Below, piece after piece: positions 26,881-32,259 of a stretch of DNA of 32,404 nt. Under the pieces are notes generated by a model that saw only the letters and a list, made by a program, of their open reading frames with translations, ran no database searches and was not told the origin of the DNA. A program made the position numbers and the translations under genes. Source of the DNA: Cyanobacteria bacterium RU_5_0 (lineage in GTDB: Bacteria > Cyanobacteriota > Cyanobacteriia > Elainellales > Elainellaceae); assembly GCA_012033255.1 (NCBI GenBank), contig JAAUSF010000049.1:1-32404 (forward strand). Reading direction: 5' to 3'. Numbering within the stretch: position 1 is the stretch's first letter; every line of letters begins with the position of its first letter.

Positions 26881-26970
26881 TCACTTCCTCGATCGCTTGC
26901 CCAACTTCCTTTTCTTGGTAAAACCAGCTTGACGGAGCATTTGCTTAAGCTCTCGAATCTTTTTTGGCAT
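26881..26970 (-). pseudogene. Truncated hicA toxin (29 codons)
   Basis: The frame MPKKIRELKQMLRQAGFTKK continues KLGKRSRK and stops with TGA 13 bp before the hicB ATG. The start matches HicA proteins, which normally run to about 60-80 residues and carry an essential His in a GSH motif right after this point. That His and all later strands are missing, so the product cannot be an mRNA interferase. It reads like hicA-hicB order with a deletion of the second half of hicA. Confidence 0.75.
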
Positions 26971-27013
26971 GACCGATCGCAAACTCTAGACTAAATCGAT
27001 CGCGAATTTTAGT

Positions 27014-27247
27014 TTACCTGCCTCGACGCTGCAAATAGGTGGCGATCACCTCACCCGGATTTTGAGTCGGCAGCAAGCGTGACCAGAGACTCTGATCGAT
27101 AATTCCTGCGGCATGAAGTCTGTAAATTTGTCCTTTGACCCATTCTGGATCGCCCATCAACACCATCTTGTTTGAAGGTCGATCTGAATCTTTGGGTACA
27201 TCAGGCACATTGAATGGTGGATCTCCACCTTCCAGAAAGCTCAGCAT
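27014..27247 (-). CDS. Module 1 small protein, conserved C-terminal block
   Basis: The 77-aa protein has a variable acidic N-terminus (MLSFLEGGDPPFNVPDVPKD). From residue 22 follows a block shared with two paralogues in this window: DRPSNKMVLMGDPEWVKGQ then IYRLHAAGIIDQSLWSRLLP and NPGEVIATYLQRRGR. I do not recognise the family. The block looks like a compact helical domain with a basic tail. It is divergent from the XRE gene at 27373 across a 125-bp spacer with two operator-like sites, so the two genes are probably co-regulated. Confidence 0.75.
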   Translation of the reverse strand: MLSFLEGGDPPFNVPDVPKDSDRPSNKMVLMGDPEWVKGQIYRLHAAGIIDQSLWSRLLPTQNPGEVIATYLQRRGR

Positions 27248-27280
27248 GGGAGGGCACCTACCTTAATTGAAGGATTCATT

Positions 27281-27339
27281 TGATGTAATCAACTGAGGAC
27301 ATCATTATTCTACCCTAACGTCATCAAGTGAGAACATTT
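27281..27339. promoter_or_regulatory. Module 1 paired operator-like sites
   Basis: Two related 24-bp sites lie at 27281-27304 and 27316-27339 (centres 35 bp apart). Both carry ATCAA-C/G-TGAG in the middle and an ACAT on the right. In the first, TGATGT and ACATCA are perfect inverted arms; in the second the left arm is degenerate (ACGT). They lie between the divergent starts, suited to autoregulation by the XRE protein. Confidence 0.6.
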
Positions 27340-27372
27340 ACTTGGTCAAATGCCTCTGACACTATTGGGGGC

Positions 27373-27612
27373 ATGGGAAAGGCAGGAAAAGCACTCAAAA
27401 AGGTACTGGAAACCCACGGCATCAGTCAGAATCGGCTAGCCGTAACAATGGGTGTTAGTCGTACAACCGTTAATCAGTGGTTCAACGAAACTAGAGATCC
27501 TTTAGCGGAAGCGGTCAGCGAAATTTATAAAGCGTTACGGCAAATCAACGAAGTGGCGGCTGAGGAGTTCATCAACCTGTATTTGGAACGATCGCCTCAA
27601 GACAACGAATGA
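27373..27612 (+). CDS. Module 1 XRE-family DNA-binding protein
   Basis: The 79-aa protein is almost entirely one helix-turn-helix domain: MGKAGKALKKVLETHGISQN, then RLAVTMGVSRTTVNQWFNE with the recognition helix SRTTVNQW, and a C-terminal helix AVSEIYKALRQINEVAAEEF with an acidic tail. I chose ATG 27373, shared with the paralogues, rather than a GTG at 27328 inside the second operator copy. From 27556 the DNA is identical to 32203 onward, continuing past the stop codon. A repressor role is inferred from domain and paired sites. Confidence 0.85.
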   Translation: MGKAGKALKKVLETHGISQNRLAVTMGVSRTTVNQWFNETRDPLAEAVSEIYKALRQINEVAAEEFINLYLERSPQDNE

Positions 27613-27757
27613 GGAATGCGATCGATCGTTCTCACCCCTAGACTAAGCGGGCAAAATGCCCATCTCACAAGGAGTTTAAGGCGATCGGATTTCGCTAGTC
27701 CAAAATCGCTAATCCAAAATCCAAAATGGTATGAAGGGAGATTTAGGTTTGATGTCT
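27556..27757. repeat. Perfect 202-bp direct repeat, copy 1
   Basis: By eye every base matches 32203-32404, where the window ends, so the true repeat may be longer. It covers the last 19 codons of the XRE gene, a GGGCA-aaa-TGCCC palindrome (27649-27661) and TCCAAAAT-rich short repeats, and ends inside the truncated antitoxin-like ORF. Confidence 0.92.
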
Positions 27758-27863
27758 TTTCATCCTCTAACACAGCTTCGTCCTCGGTTTGGTTCTCATA
27801 GTAGGACAATGTTTGACGAACTCTCTCTTCATCCCAGTTTGGTGGAAACTGATTTTGAGTCAT
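27597..27863 (-). pseudogene. Antitoxin-like gene with 3' end replaced by repeat DNA
   Basis: The frame opens with a strong GGAGGAAAT ribosome binding site and MTQNQFPPNWDEERVRQTLS followed by YYENQTEDEAVLEDEKTS. That start resembles small acidic cyanobacterial antitoxin-like proteins I recall, which continue EDEAA... for another 40 or so residues. Here, from about residue 38, the frame runs into the TCCAAAAT-type repeat of the 202-bp duplicated segment (SYHFGFWISDFGLAKS) and stops at 27597 inside the XRE gene end. The native C-terminus is lost. It is divergent from the parDE-like operon by 56 bp. Confidence 0.6.
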
Positions 27864-27919
27864 TTTTATTTCCTCCGTTGGCCATAATGAAATCAGATAT
27901 CTCCAGTTAGCAAGCTTCT

Positions 27920-28273
27920 ATGAACACCGCAGAGATTTTGCAAGTGTTACCACAATTGAGTAATAGCGATCGGCTTACTATTGCTCAAGCTGCCCTAAGT
28001 TTGATGCGGGAGAACTGGCAATCGCTGACTCCTGAGCAAAAAGAACAACAATTGGCGATGTCGGCGGAGTTAGCAATTCTGGATGATATGCCAGGAATTG
28101 AAGCAGACCAGTACAGTCTGAAATTGGAAGCTCTGCGGAGAGATCTGGCGATCGCCACTGAACAGATCGAAAATGGCGAGTACAAAGAATATGATGATCA
28201 TTCTCTGCCTAATTTGCTGGAAGACATCAAAGCCAGAGGGAGGAAGAAACTAGCCCAAGACCAGACTCCATGA
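27920..28273 (+). CDS. ParD-like antitoxin
   Basis: The 117-aa protein has an N-terminal helical segment (MNTAEILQVLPQLSNSDRLT) common in cyanobacterial antitoxins. It also has a C-terminal toxin-binding region (LKLEALRRDLAIATEQIENG, DDHSLPNLLEDIKARGRKKL) that resembles ParD tails. Its stop overlaps the start of the ParE-like gene by ATGA, the usual translational coupling of such pairs. It probably neutralises that toxin and represses the operon; the DNA-binding fold is not obvious to me. Confidence 0.75.
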   Translation: MNTAEILQVLPQLSNSDRLTIAQAALSLMRENWQSLTPEQKEQQLAMSAELAILDDMPGIEADQYSLKLEALRRDLAIATEQIENGEYKEYDDHSLPNLLEDIKARGRKKLAQDQTP

Positions 28274-28557
28274 ACCGTTACAAGATTTCTCAACGAGCGG
28301 ATCAAGATCTTGAAGATATTTGGGTCTATGTTGCTCAGAATGATGAAATTGCTGCCGACACGCTAATTGCTGAAATCTTGAACAAATTCCCGATGCTGGC
28401 GCAATTTCCAGAGATGGGTCGGAAAAGAGATGAGTTATTGAAAGGGCTGAGAAGCTTTCCTGTCAAGCCTTATATCGTGTTTTATAGACGAACCCCAAAA
28501 GGCGTTGAAATCTTGAGCGTCCTTCATCAGTCCAGAAATATCGATCGCCAGTTTTAG
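28270..28557 (+). CDS. ParE/RelE-superfamily toxin, apparently intact
   Basis: The 95-aa protein has ParE features in order: MNRYKISQRADQDLEDIWVY, FPMLAQFPEMGRKRDELLKG, LRSFPVKPYIVFYRRTPKGV and a C-terminal VLHQSRNIDRQF. ParE toxins poison DNA gyrase, while close relatives (RelE) cut mRNA; the LHQSRD-type end favours ParE. It is full length, unlike the other toxin genes in this region. It ends 1 bp before the stop of the convergent module 2 small protein. Confidence 0.88.
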   Translation: MNRYKISQRADQDLEDIWVYVAQNDEIAADTLIAEILNKFPMLAQFPEMGRKRDELLKGLRSFPVKPYIVFYRRTPKGVEILSVLHQSRNIDRQF

Positions 28558-28558
28558 T

Positions 28559-28804
28559 TTACCTGCCTCGACGCTGCAAATAGGTGGCGATCACCTCACC
28601 CGGATTTTGAGTCGGCAGCAAGCGTGACCAGAGGCTTTGATCAACAATCCCTGCGGCATGAAGTCTGTAAATTTGTCCTTTGACCCATTCTGGATCGCCA
28701 ATCAACACCATCTTGTTGGAGGGGCGATCCTCGCCGGAACCTGAACGAGGTGCGTTAGATTGTGGAGCGATGTCCATAAGAAAAACTTGTGGCATGAAAT
28801 TCAT
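28559..28804 (-). CDS. Module 2 small protein, conserved C-terminal block
   Basis: The 81-aa paralogue of the 27014-27247 protein has an unrelated N-terminus (MNFMPQVFLMDIAPQSNAPR) and the shared block from DRPSNKMVLIGDPEWVKGQ to YLQRRGR, with only a few substitutions. The first ATG is used because the module 3 copy also starts MNF; Met4 is an alternative. It is divergent from the XRE gene at 28907 across 102 bp with two palindromes. Function unknown. Confidence 0.78.
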   Translation of the reverse strand: MNFMPQVFLMDIAPQSNAPRSGSGEDRPSNKMVLIGDPEWVKGQIYRLHAAGIVDQSLWSRLLPTQNPGEVIATYLQRRGR

Positions 28805-28819
28805 CCAAACCTTGGTAGA

Positions 28820-28872
28820 TGTTCGTAGTTACAAACAAAACTATCTTATCAGATGTTTGTAACTACAAACAT
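28820..28872. promoter_or_regulatory. Module 2 paired palindromic operators
   Basis: ATGTTTGTAACTACAAACAT (28853-28872) is a perfect 20-bp palindrome. A second copy with one mismatch, TGTTCGTAGTTACAAACA, lies at 28820-28837; centres are 34 bp apart. They bracket the divergent promoters of the small protein and XRE genes. The half-site TGTTTGTA is unlike those of modules 1 and 3. Confidence 0.8.
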
Positions 28873-28906
28873 TTACTTAGTTAAGATCCTTTGACACTAT
28901 TGGGGC

Positions 28907-29152
28907 ATGGGAAAAGCAGGGAAAGCCCTCAAACAAGTACTTACAACTTATGAAATTAGTCAGAATCGGTTGGCAGTGACAATGGGAATCAACCGATCGA
29001 CTGTGCATCAATGGGTGACTGAAGCCAGTGATCCTCTAGCGGAAGCGGTCAGCGAAATTTATAAAGCGTTACGGCAAATCAACGAAGCGGCGGCTGAGGA
29101 GTTCATCAACCTGTATTTGGAACGATCGCCTCACGATCACGATCAGGAATGA
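28907..29152 (+). CDS. Module 2 XRE-family DNA-binding protein
   Basis: The 81-aa helix-turn-helix protein, MGKAGKALKQVLTTYEISQN then RLAVTMGINRSTVHQWVTEA, has recognition helix NRSTVHQW. The C-terminal half and its DNA from about 29037 to 29128 are nearly identical to module 1 (27508-27598), whereas the first half is much more diverged. The leader TTGACACTATTGGGGC before the ATG is also shared with module 1. Likely repressor of itself and the divergent small gene through the palindromes at 28820-28872. Confidence 0.87.
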   Translation: MGKAGKALKQVLTTYEISQNRLAVTMGINRSTVHQWVTEASDPLAEAVSEIYKALRQINEAAAEEFINLYLERSPHDHDQE

Positions 29153-29232
29153 GGAATGCGATCGGCAAGCATGAGCGATGGATACTTCTTTGATTAGAAT
29201 GGGGGCGATCGCTCACCTAAAAACCCGTCATT

Positions 29233-29436
29233 ATGAAAATCAAAGTTGTTTTGGAACCCAGCGACGAAGGTGGATACACGGTCTATGTTCCCTCATTACC
29301 TGGATGTATCAGTGAGGGAGAGACTTCTAAAGAGGCACTGGAAAATATTCACGAAGCTATAGATCTTTATCTAGAGCCGCTAGATGAAGACTTAGTGCTA
29401 GCGGAAGGAGCGATCGTTCAAGAACTTGTACTATGA
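29233..29436 (+). CDS. HicB-type antitoxin, second orphan
   Basis: The 67-aa protein has the HicB fold in its shortest form: MKIKVVLEPSDEGGYTVYVP, SLPGCISEGETSKEALENIH, EAIDLYLEPLDEDLVL. It has no extra DNA-binding domain. Its stop overlaps an ATG (ATGA at 29433-29436) that begins a hicA remnant, which preserves the original hicB-hicA coupling. No complete HicA partner remains nearby. Confidence 0.87.
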   Translation: MKIKVVLEPSDEGGYTVYVPSLPGCISEGETSKEALENIHEAIDLYLEPLDEDLVLAEGAIVQELVL

Positions 29437-29519
29437 CGAAAGTTCCCAGCCGCTACTGTAGTTCGCAAAAGGGACGCGATCGCTCTTCTCATGCCTTCCG
29501 ACCTCGACCCTGCAAGTAG
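29433..29519 (+). pseudogene. Truncated hicA remnant (28 codons)
   Basis: The frame opens MTKVPS, the commonest start of cyanobacterial HicA encoded after hicB, and overlaps the hicB stop by ATGA. It then degenerates (RYCSSQKG...) and stops at TAG 29517-29519. A shifted frame reads VVRKRDA, like the HicA strand before the catalytic GSH, suggesting an internal deletion as well. Its 3' part is now the antisense of a relic of the small-protein gene, which appears to have replaced the rest of hicA. Confidence 0.6.
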
Positions 29520-29535
29520 GTAGCAATACGCAGAG
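29489..29535 (-). pseudogene. Relic 3' end of a fourth small-protein gene
   Basis: On the minus strand the bases encode RIATYLQGRGRKA and stop, matching the last residues of the module small proteins (VIATYLQRRGR). The flanking GCGATCGCTCTTCTCATG also matches 31399-31416 next to the module 3 copy. Nothing upstream of this tail remains, so it is a fragment of a deleted or incompletely duplicated module. Confidence 0.7.
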
Positions 29536-29597
29536 AGGAGGAATAACTCGATCGATTCCTAATCTGAGATGAGCAACTCCTGCACAATAGGATTAGT

Positions 29598-30467
29598 TTA
29601 CTCGTCTTGAACACTTGGCGGCAGGGTTGCCTGCAACTGCTGAATCTGGTCGATCGACAGCCCGGTAGCCCGGACAATGACTGCGATCGCCACCCCTTCT
29701 CGCAGAAAATTCAGGGCTAAAATCTGGCGCTCTTCTTCGCGTCCTTGCTGGAGACCTTGCTGGAGACCTTGCTGGAGACCTTGCTGGAGACCTTGCTGGA
29801 GACCTTGCTGGAGACCTTGCTGGCGTCCCTCCTCTAACCCTTCTTCTAAAATCGATCGATAAACAACGGATTCTTGCATGAGATCCCTCCTGAGCCACCG
29901 CCGAACTGTCTCTTCCTCTAATACTAATCCAGCCAAGACGGAGGCGGATGCCGTCACGTTACTTTGTGCTCGTGGGTCGCTGATTTGCTCGATCGCCTCT
30001 GCCACCTGCTGCAACACCTGAACCCGATCGTCGCTCTGGCTCAACACCGCAAAGGGCAGTAACCCTGGAGAGTGCAGAAACAATTGGGTGGGCTGTTCCC
30101 AAAGGCGAATCACGGCAAACTCATGGCGGGTGTTCTCCAGGATGAAGGTGGTCTGCCGTGCCAAGTCGGAGGCGGTTTGTTGCAGATAGATCACGGCTTG
30201 CTGCATTTGCTTCTGGGGAAAGCGACGGTACACGCGCAGGCGGTAGTCAATCATGCGGAAGGGAATATCGGCTTTTGGCTGGGTTTGAAACTCTAGGTGG
30301 AGCACGATTTGGTCTGATTGCAGCAGAATCAGGGCATCGGCTCGAATCGGCTCCAGCGATAGTTCAGCCGGACTTAGCTCCGTCAACTCGACGGGTTGCC
30401 CCAACAACCAAGTGGCGAAATCAGCAGGAAAGGTTTCAGCCAGGAATTTGCAGATGTTGTCAAACAT
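29598..30467 (-). CDS. Rpn-family PD-(D/E)XK nuclease/transposase-like protein
   Basis: The 289-aa protein fits the Rpn (recombination-promoting nuclease) family, common in multiple copies in cyanobacteria: N-terminal FLAETFPADFATWLLGQPVE, then RADALILLQSDQIVLHLEFQTQ with the Asp and E-x-Q of the nuclease core, YRLRVYRRFP, and LIRLWE-like RLWEQPT. The C-terminal third has EEGLEEGRQQ followed by seven QQGL-type repeats (12-bp DNA units at 29745-29828) and a helix ending LSIDQIQQLQATLPP. Rpn proteins cut DNA and promote RecA-independent recombination in E. coli; cyanobacterial roles are untested. Family by memory and motifs. Confidence 0.85.
   Translation of the reverse strand: MFDNICKFLAETFPADFATWLLGQPVELTELSPAELSLEPIRADALILLQSDQIVLHLEFQTQPKADIPFRMIDYRLRVYRRFPQKQMQQAVIYLQQTASDLARQTTFILENTRHEFAVIRLWEQPTQLFLHSPGLLPFAVLSQSDDRVQVLQQVAEAIEQISDPRAQSNVTASASVLAGLVLEEETVRRWLRRDLMQESVVYRSILEEGLEEGRQQGLQQGLQQGLQQGLQQGLQQGLQQGREEERQILALNFLREGVAIAVIVRATGLSIDQIQQLQATLPPSVQDE
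29745..29828. repeat. 12-bp coding tandem repeat in the Rpn gene
   Basis: Six exact copies of TTGCTGGAGACC (29745-29816) and a seventh degenerate one encode QQGL repeated on the minus strand. The unit is a multiple of three, so slippage changes protein length without breaking the frame. It extends a coiled-coil or hinge between nuclease core and C-terminal helix. Confidence 0.95.
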
Positions 30468-30685
30468 GGAGGGATTGTAGCAGACCTACCATACCGATCG
30501 CGCCAATTTCACAGCCGTTTGACCAGGGCAAATCAAACTCAATCACAACCCGATGCAAATCAGAGGAATAAACTGTTACCACAAAGACACAAAGAAATTA
30601 GGAGATGGGAGATGAGTTGTGTGACATAAAGGGAGCGTTCAGACGCTTGGTTGAATAGGTGGGCTGAACCGGGGCAGACCCTCTA

Positions 30686-30733
30686 GCTGCTGCGCGGCGG
30701 TTCGTGGAACAACTATCCGAGGAACTGGCAGAA
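30686..30733 (+). pseudogene. FGE C-terminal fragment, possible retroelement template remnant
   Basis: Twenty-five bases (GCTGCTGCGCGG... to GTGGAAC) are identical to 26212-26236 in the caspase-FGE gene. The next 23 bases align without gaps to 26237-26259 with eight differences, six at adenines of this fragment. It encodes LRGGSWNNYPRN. It then joins directly to the repeat copy at 30733, lacking about 120 bp present after the homologous position in the intact gene. Either a deleted FGE paralogue or a truncated template repeat. Confidence 0.6.
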
Positions 30734-30972
30734 TTGGTCAGAGGCAGGCAAGATGCCTGCGCTACGGATGGATTGGGGGATCGATCGTCTTTCAAGCTTC
30801 AAGTTTCAAGTTGAGAAGTCGAATGATCGGGTTGTGAACTGAAACGATCGACCTCTGAAGTGCAATTTTCCGTCTCTGAACTCGAAGTTTGGCGATCGAC
30901 AGTCAACTGATGGAGTTCTGAACTGAAGCGATCGACCTCAGAACTTGAAACGTTGGGATGGGGAGGCGATCG
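30733..30972. repeat. Duplicated 240-bp segment, copy 2
   Basis: Homologous to 26382-26622 with scattered substitutions and a 1-bp indel, including the GCAGGCA-aga-TGCCTGC palindrome (30744-30760). It lies 8 bp from the end of the minus-strand antitoxin gene at 30981. Confidence 0.85.
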
Positions 30973-30980
30973 GAGTTGAT

Positions 30981-31232
30981 TTACTCTGTTTGCATCAACC
31001 GACGTTCGATCGCTTCCAGGGATGTCCCGCCAGATTCCTGCGATCGTTCTGCCAGGAAAGCCAGAAATTTTTCGCTCTGACCCAGTTTTGCCACTTCACG
31101 CTCAAACGCATTGGCGGTTTCAAGAACGAACTCACTCCCGTCTTTAGCCAAAATCAGGACAGACTCTTGGCTGGCAACTTGTAATAATTCCTCAAGGGTC
31201 ATCGGCTGCTGGCGCAAATCAAGGGTTCTCAT
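30981..31232 (-). CDS. Antitoxin-like protein of a RelE-type pair
   Basis: The 83-aa protein (MRTLDLRQQPMTLEELLQVA, ESVLILAKDGSEFVLETANAF, then a charged helix ending LEAIERRLMQTE) resembles small cyanobacterial antitoxins that follow RelE/ParE toxin genes. Its ATG overlaps the upstream toxin remnant's stop by ATGA, so the pair was toxin-first and coupled. The protein looks full length. Which toxin family it neutralises is inferred from that remnant. Confidence 0.7.
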   Translation of the reverse strand: MRTLDLRQQPMTLEELLQVASQESVLILAKDGSEFVLETANAFEREVAKLGQSEKFLAFLAERSQESGGTSLEAIERRLMQTE

Positions 31233-31336
31233 ATCTCCACTTTCTCGCCTCGGATGAATAAGTCATTGTGTTCTTTATAGTTGAAGTAACTCAAGTCTAC
31301 CTCTGCACTGGGCACAAAAATGACTCGAAACGGCAT
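31229..31336 (-). pseudogene. Internally deleted RelE/ParE-type toxin (35 codons)
   Basis: The 35-aa frame joins MPFRVIFVPSAEVDLSYFN, a typical start of RelE-type toxins, to YKEHNDLFIRGEKVEI, a typical C-terminus (usually preceded by AVGYK or AIGHK). About 50-60 central residues that form the catalytic sheet and helices are absent, yet the frame and the ATGA overlap with the antitoxin are kept. It cannot be an active toxin in the usual sense. Assignment rests on remembered family ends. Confidence 0.65.
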
Positions 31337-31411
31337 AATATCTCGACTACGCTACCTGCTTGCTGAAAAAGTTCTTCTAGCATAGAAGAGATACAAGAGC
31401 GATCGCTCTTC

Positions 31412-31645
31412 TCATGACCTCTGACCTCGACGCTGCAAGTAGATGGCGATCACTTCACCCGGATTCTGCGTAGGCATTAAGCGTGACCAGAGGCTCTGAT
31501 CGACAATTCCTGCGGCATGAAGTCTGTAAATTTGTCCTCTGACCCATTCTGGATCGCCCATCAACACCATCTTGTTAGAAGGTCGATCGCCGGATTGAGA
31601 GCCAGGTGAATTGGAAGCTGGACTAAATTCACTGATAAAGTTCAT
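31412..31645 (-). CDS. Module 3 small protein, conserved C-terminal block
   Basis: The 77-aa paralogue starts MNFISEFSPASNSPGSQSG (ATG 31645) and has the shared block DRPSNKMVLMGDPEWVRGQ to AIYLQRRGQRS. A further upstream ATG in frame (31693) would place codons over the operators and is unlikely. It is divergent from the XRE gene at 31739 across 93 bp. Three copies with conserved C-termini and unrelated N-termini suggest the C-terminal block is the functional part. Function unknown. Confidence 0.78.
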   Translation of the reverse strand: MNFISEFSPASNSPGSQSGDRPSNKMVLMGDPEWVRGQIYRLHAAGIVDQSLWSRLMPTQNPGEVIAIYLQRRGQRS

Positions 31646-31664
31646 ACGATTACCACTCAAACTG

Positions 31665-31709
31665 TACACAGAACTGTGCAAATCATACAGCATGACACAG
31701 AACTGTGTC
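31665..31709. promoter_or_regulatory. Module 3 paired palindromic operators
   Basis: GACACAGAACTGTGTC (31694-31709) is a perfect 16-bp palindrome, and TACACAGAACTGTGCA (31665-31680) is the same site with one broken pair. Centres are 29 bp apart. The core CACAGAACTGTG is unrelated to the module 1 and 2 sites. It lies between the divergent start codons. Confidence 0.8.
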
Positions 31710-31738
31710 TATTTACGTGGGGATACTCCTCTGACACG

Positions 31739-32011
31739 ATGAGTCGCATGGGAAGAGCAGGAAAAGCCCTAAGACACGTGTTGGAAACCTATGGAATTAG
31801 TCAGAATAAATTGGCTAATGCTTTAGGAGTCAAACGATATGTCGTGTTTCGCTGGTTTCATGAGCAAACTGATCCCAATGCCGAAACAGTGGCAGATATT
31901 GTGAGAGTCCTAAAACGGATTGAGCCAACGGCGGCCGAGGAATTTATCCAACGGTATTTGAGTGATATTTTGACTAATGATGAAGCGTCACCTGAGCAGT
32001 CTGAACCGTGA
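31739..32011 (+). CDS. Module 3 XRE-family protein, first of two tandem genes
   Basis: The 90-aa protein (MSRMGRAGKALRHVLETYGI, SQNKLANALGVKRYVVFRWF) has recognition helix KRYVVFRW and a longer Glu/Ser-rich tail (DILTNDEASPEQSEP). It is the most diverged of the four XRE paralogues. ATG 31748 is an equally possible start matching the paralogues' MGKAGKAL. It overlaps the next XRE gene by GTGA if that one starts at the GTG 32008, so the two are co-translated. Confidence 0.82.
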   Translation: MSRMGRAGKALRHVLETYGISQNKLANALGVKRYVVFRWFHEQTDPNAETVADIVRVLKRIEPTAAEEFIQRYLSDILTNDEASPEQSEP

Positions 32012-32019
32012 GCAAGGGC

Positions 32020-32259
32020 ATGGGAAAAGCAGGAAAGGCTCTCAGGAAGGTACTGGAGACCTATGGAATTAGCCAGAATCGTTTAGCCGTTGAAATGGGA
32101 ATTGCTCGTTCTACGGTAGGACACTGGTTTAACGAGACGCGAGATCCATCGGCTGAAGCAGTCACAGAAATTGTCAAAGCCTTAAGACAAATCAACGAGC
32201 AAGCGGCTGAGGAGTTCATCAACCTGTATTTGGAACGATCGCCTCAAGACAACGAATGA
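32020..32259 (+). CDS. Module 3 second XRE-family protein
   Basis: The 79-aa protein (MGKAGKALRKVLETYGISQN, RLAVEMGIARSTVGHWFNET) has recognition helix ARSTVGHW. It follows the previous XRE gene by 8 bp, or overlaps it by 4 bp if initiated at GTG 32008 (adding MSKG). From 32203 the DNA is identical to the end of the module 1 XRE gene and its downstream flank. It has no divergent small-protein partner of its own in the window, so it probably shares the module 3 promoter, or was joined there by recombination. Confidence 0.83.
   Translation: MGKAGKALRKVLETYGISQNRLAVEMGIARSTVGHWFNETRDPSAEAVTEIVKALRQINEQAAEEFINLYLERSPQDNE

Larger units (their letters stand above)
30468..30980. other. 513-bp gene-free region with duplicated and relic DNA
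   Basis: From 30468 to about 30685 I see nothing beyond the Rpn leader and simple sequence. From 30686 it holds an FGE-gene fragment and then the second copy of the 240-bp repeat. Apparent open frames across it are translated repeats. Confidence 0.7.

Noticed and set aside
29677..29862. Plus-strand frame with repeated WRPC units
   Set aside because: It is the reverse complement reading of the QQGL repeat in the Rpn gene.
26212..30733. A complete diversity-generating retroelement
   Set aside because: No reverse transcriptase or accessory gene is in the window, and the related fragment is too short and has two non-adenine differences, so only a candidate is reported.
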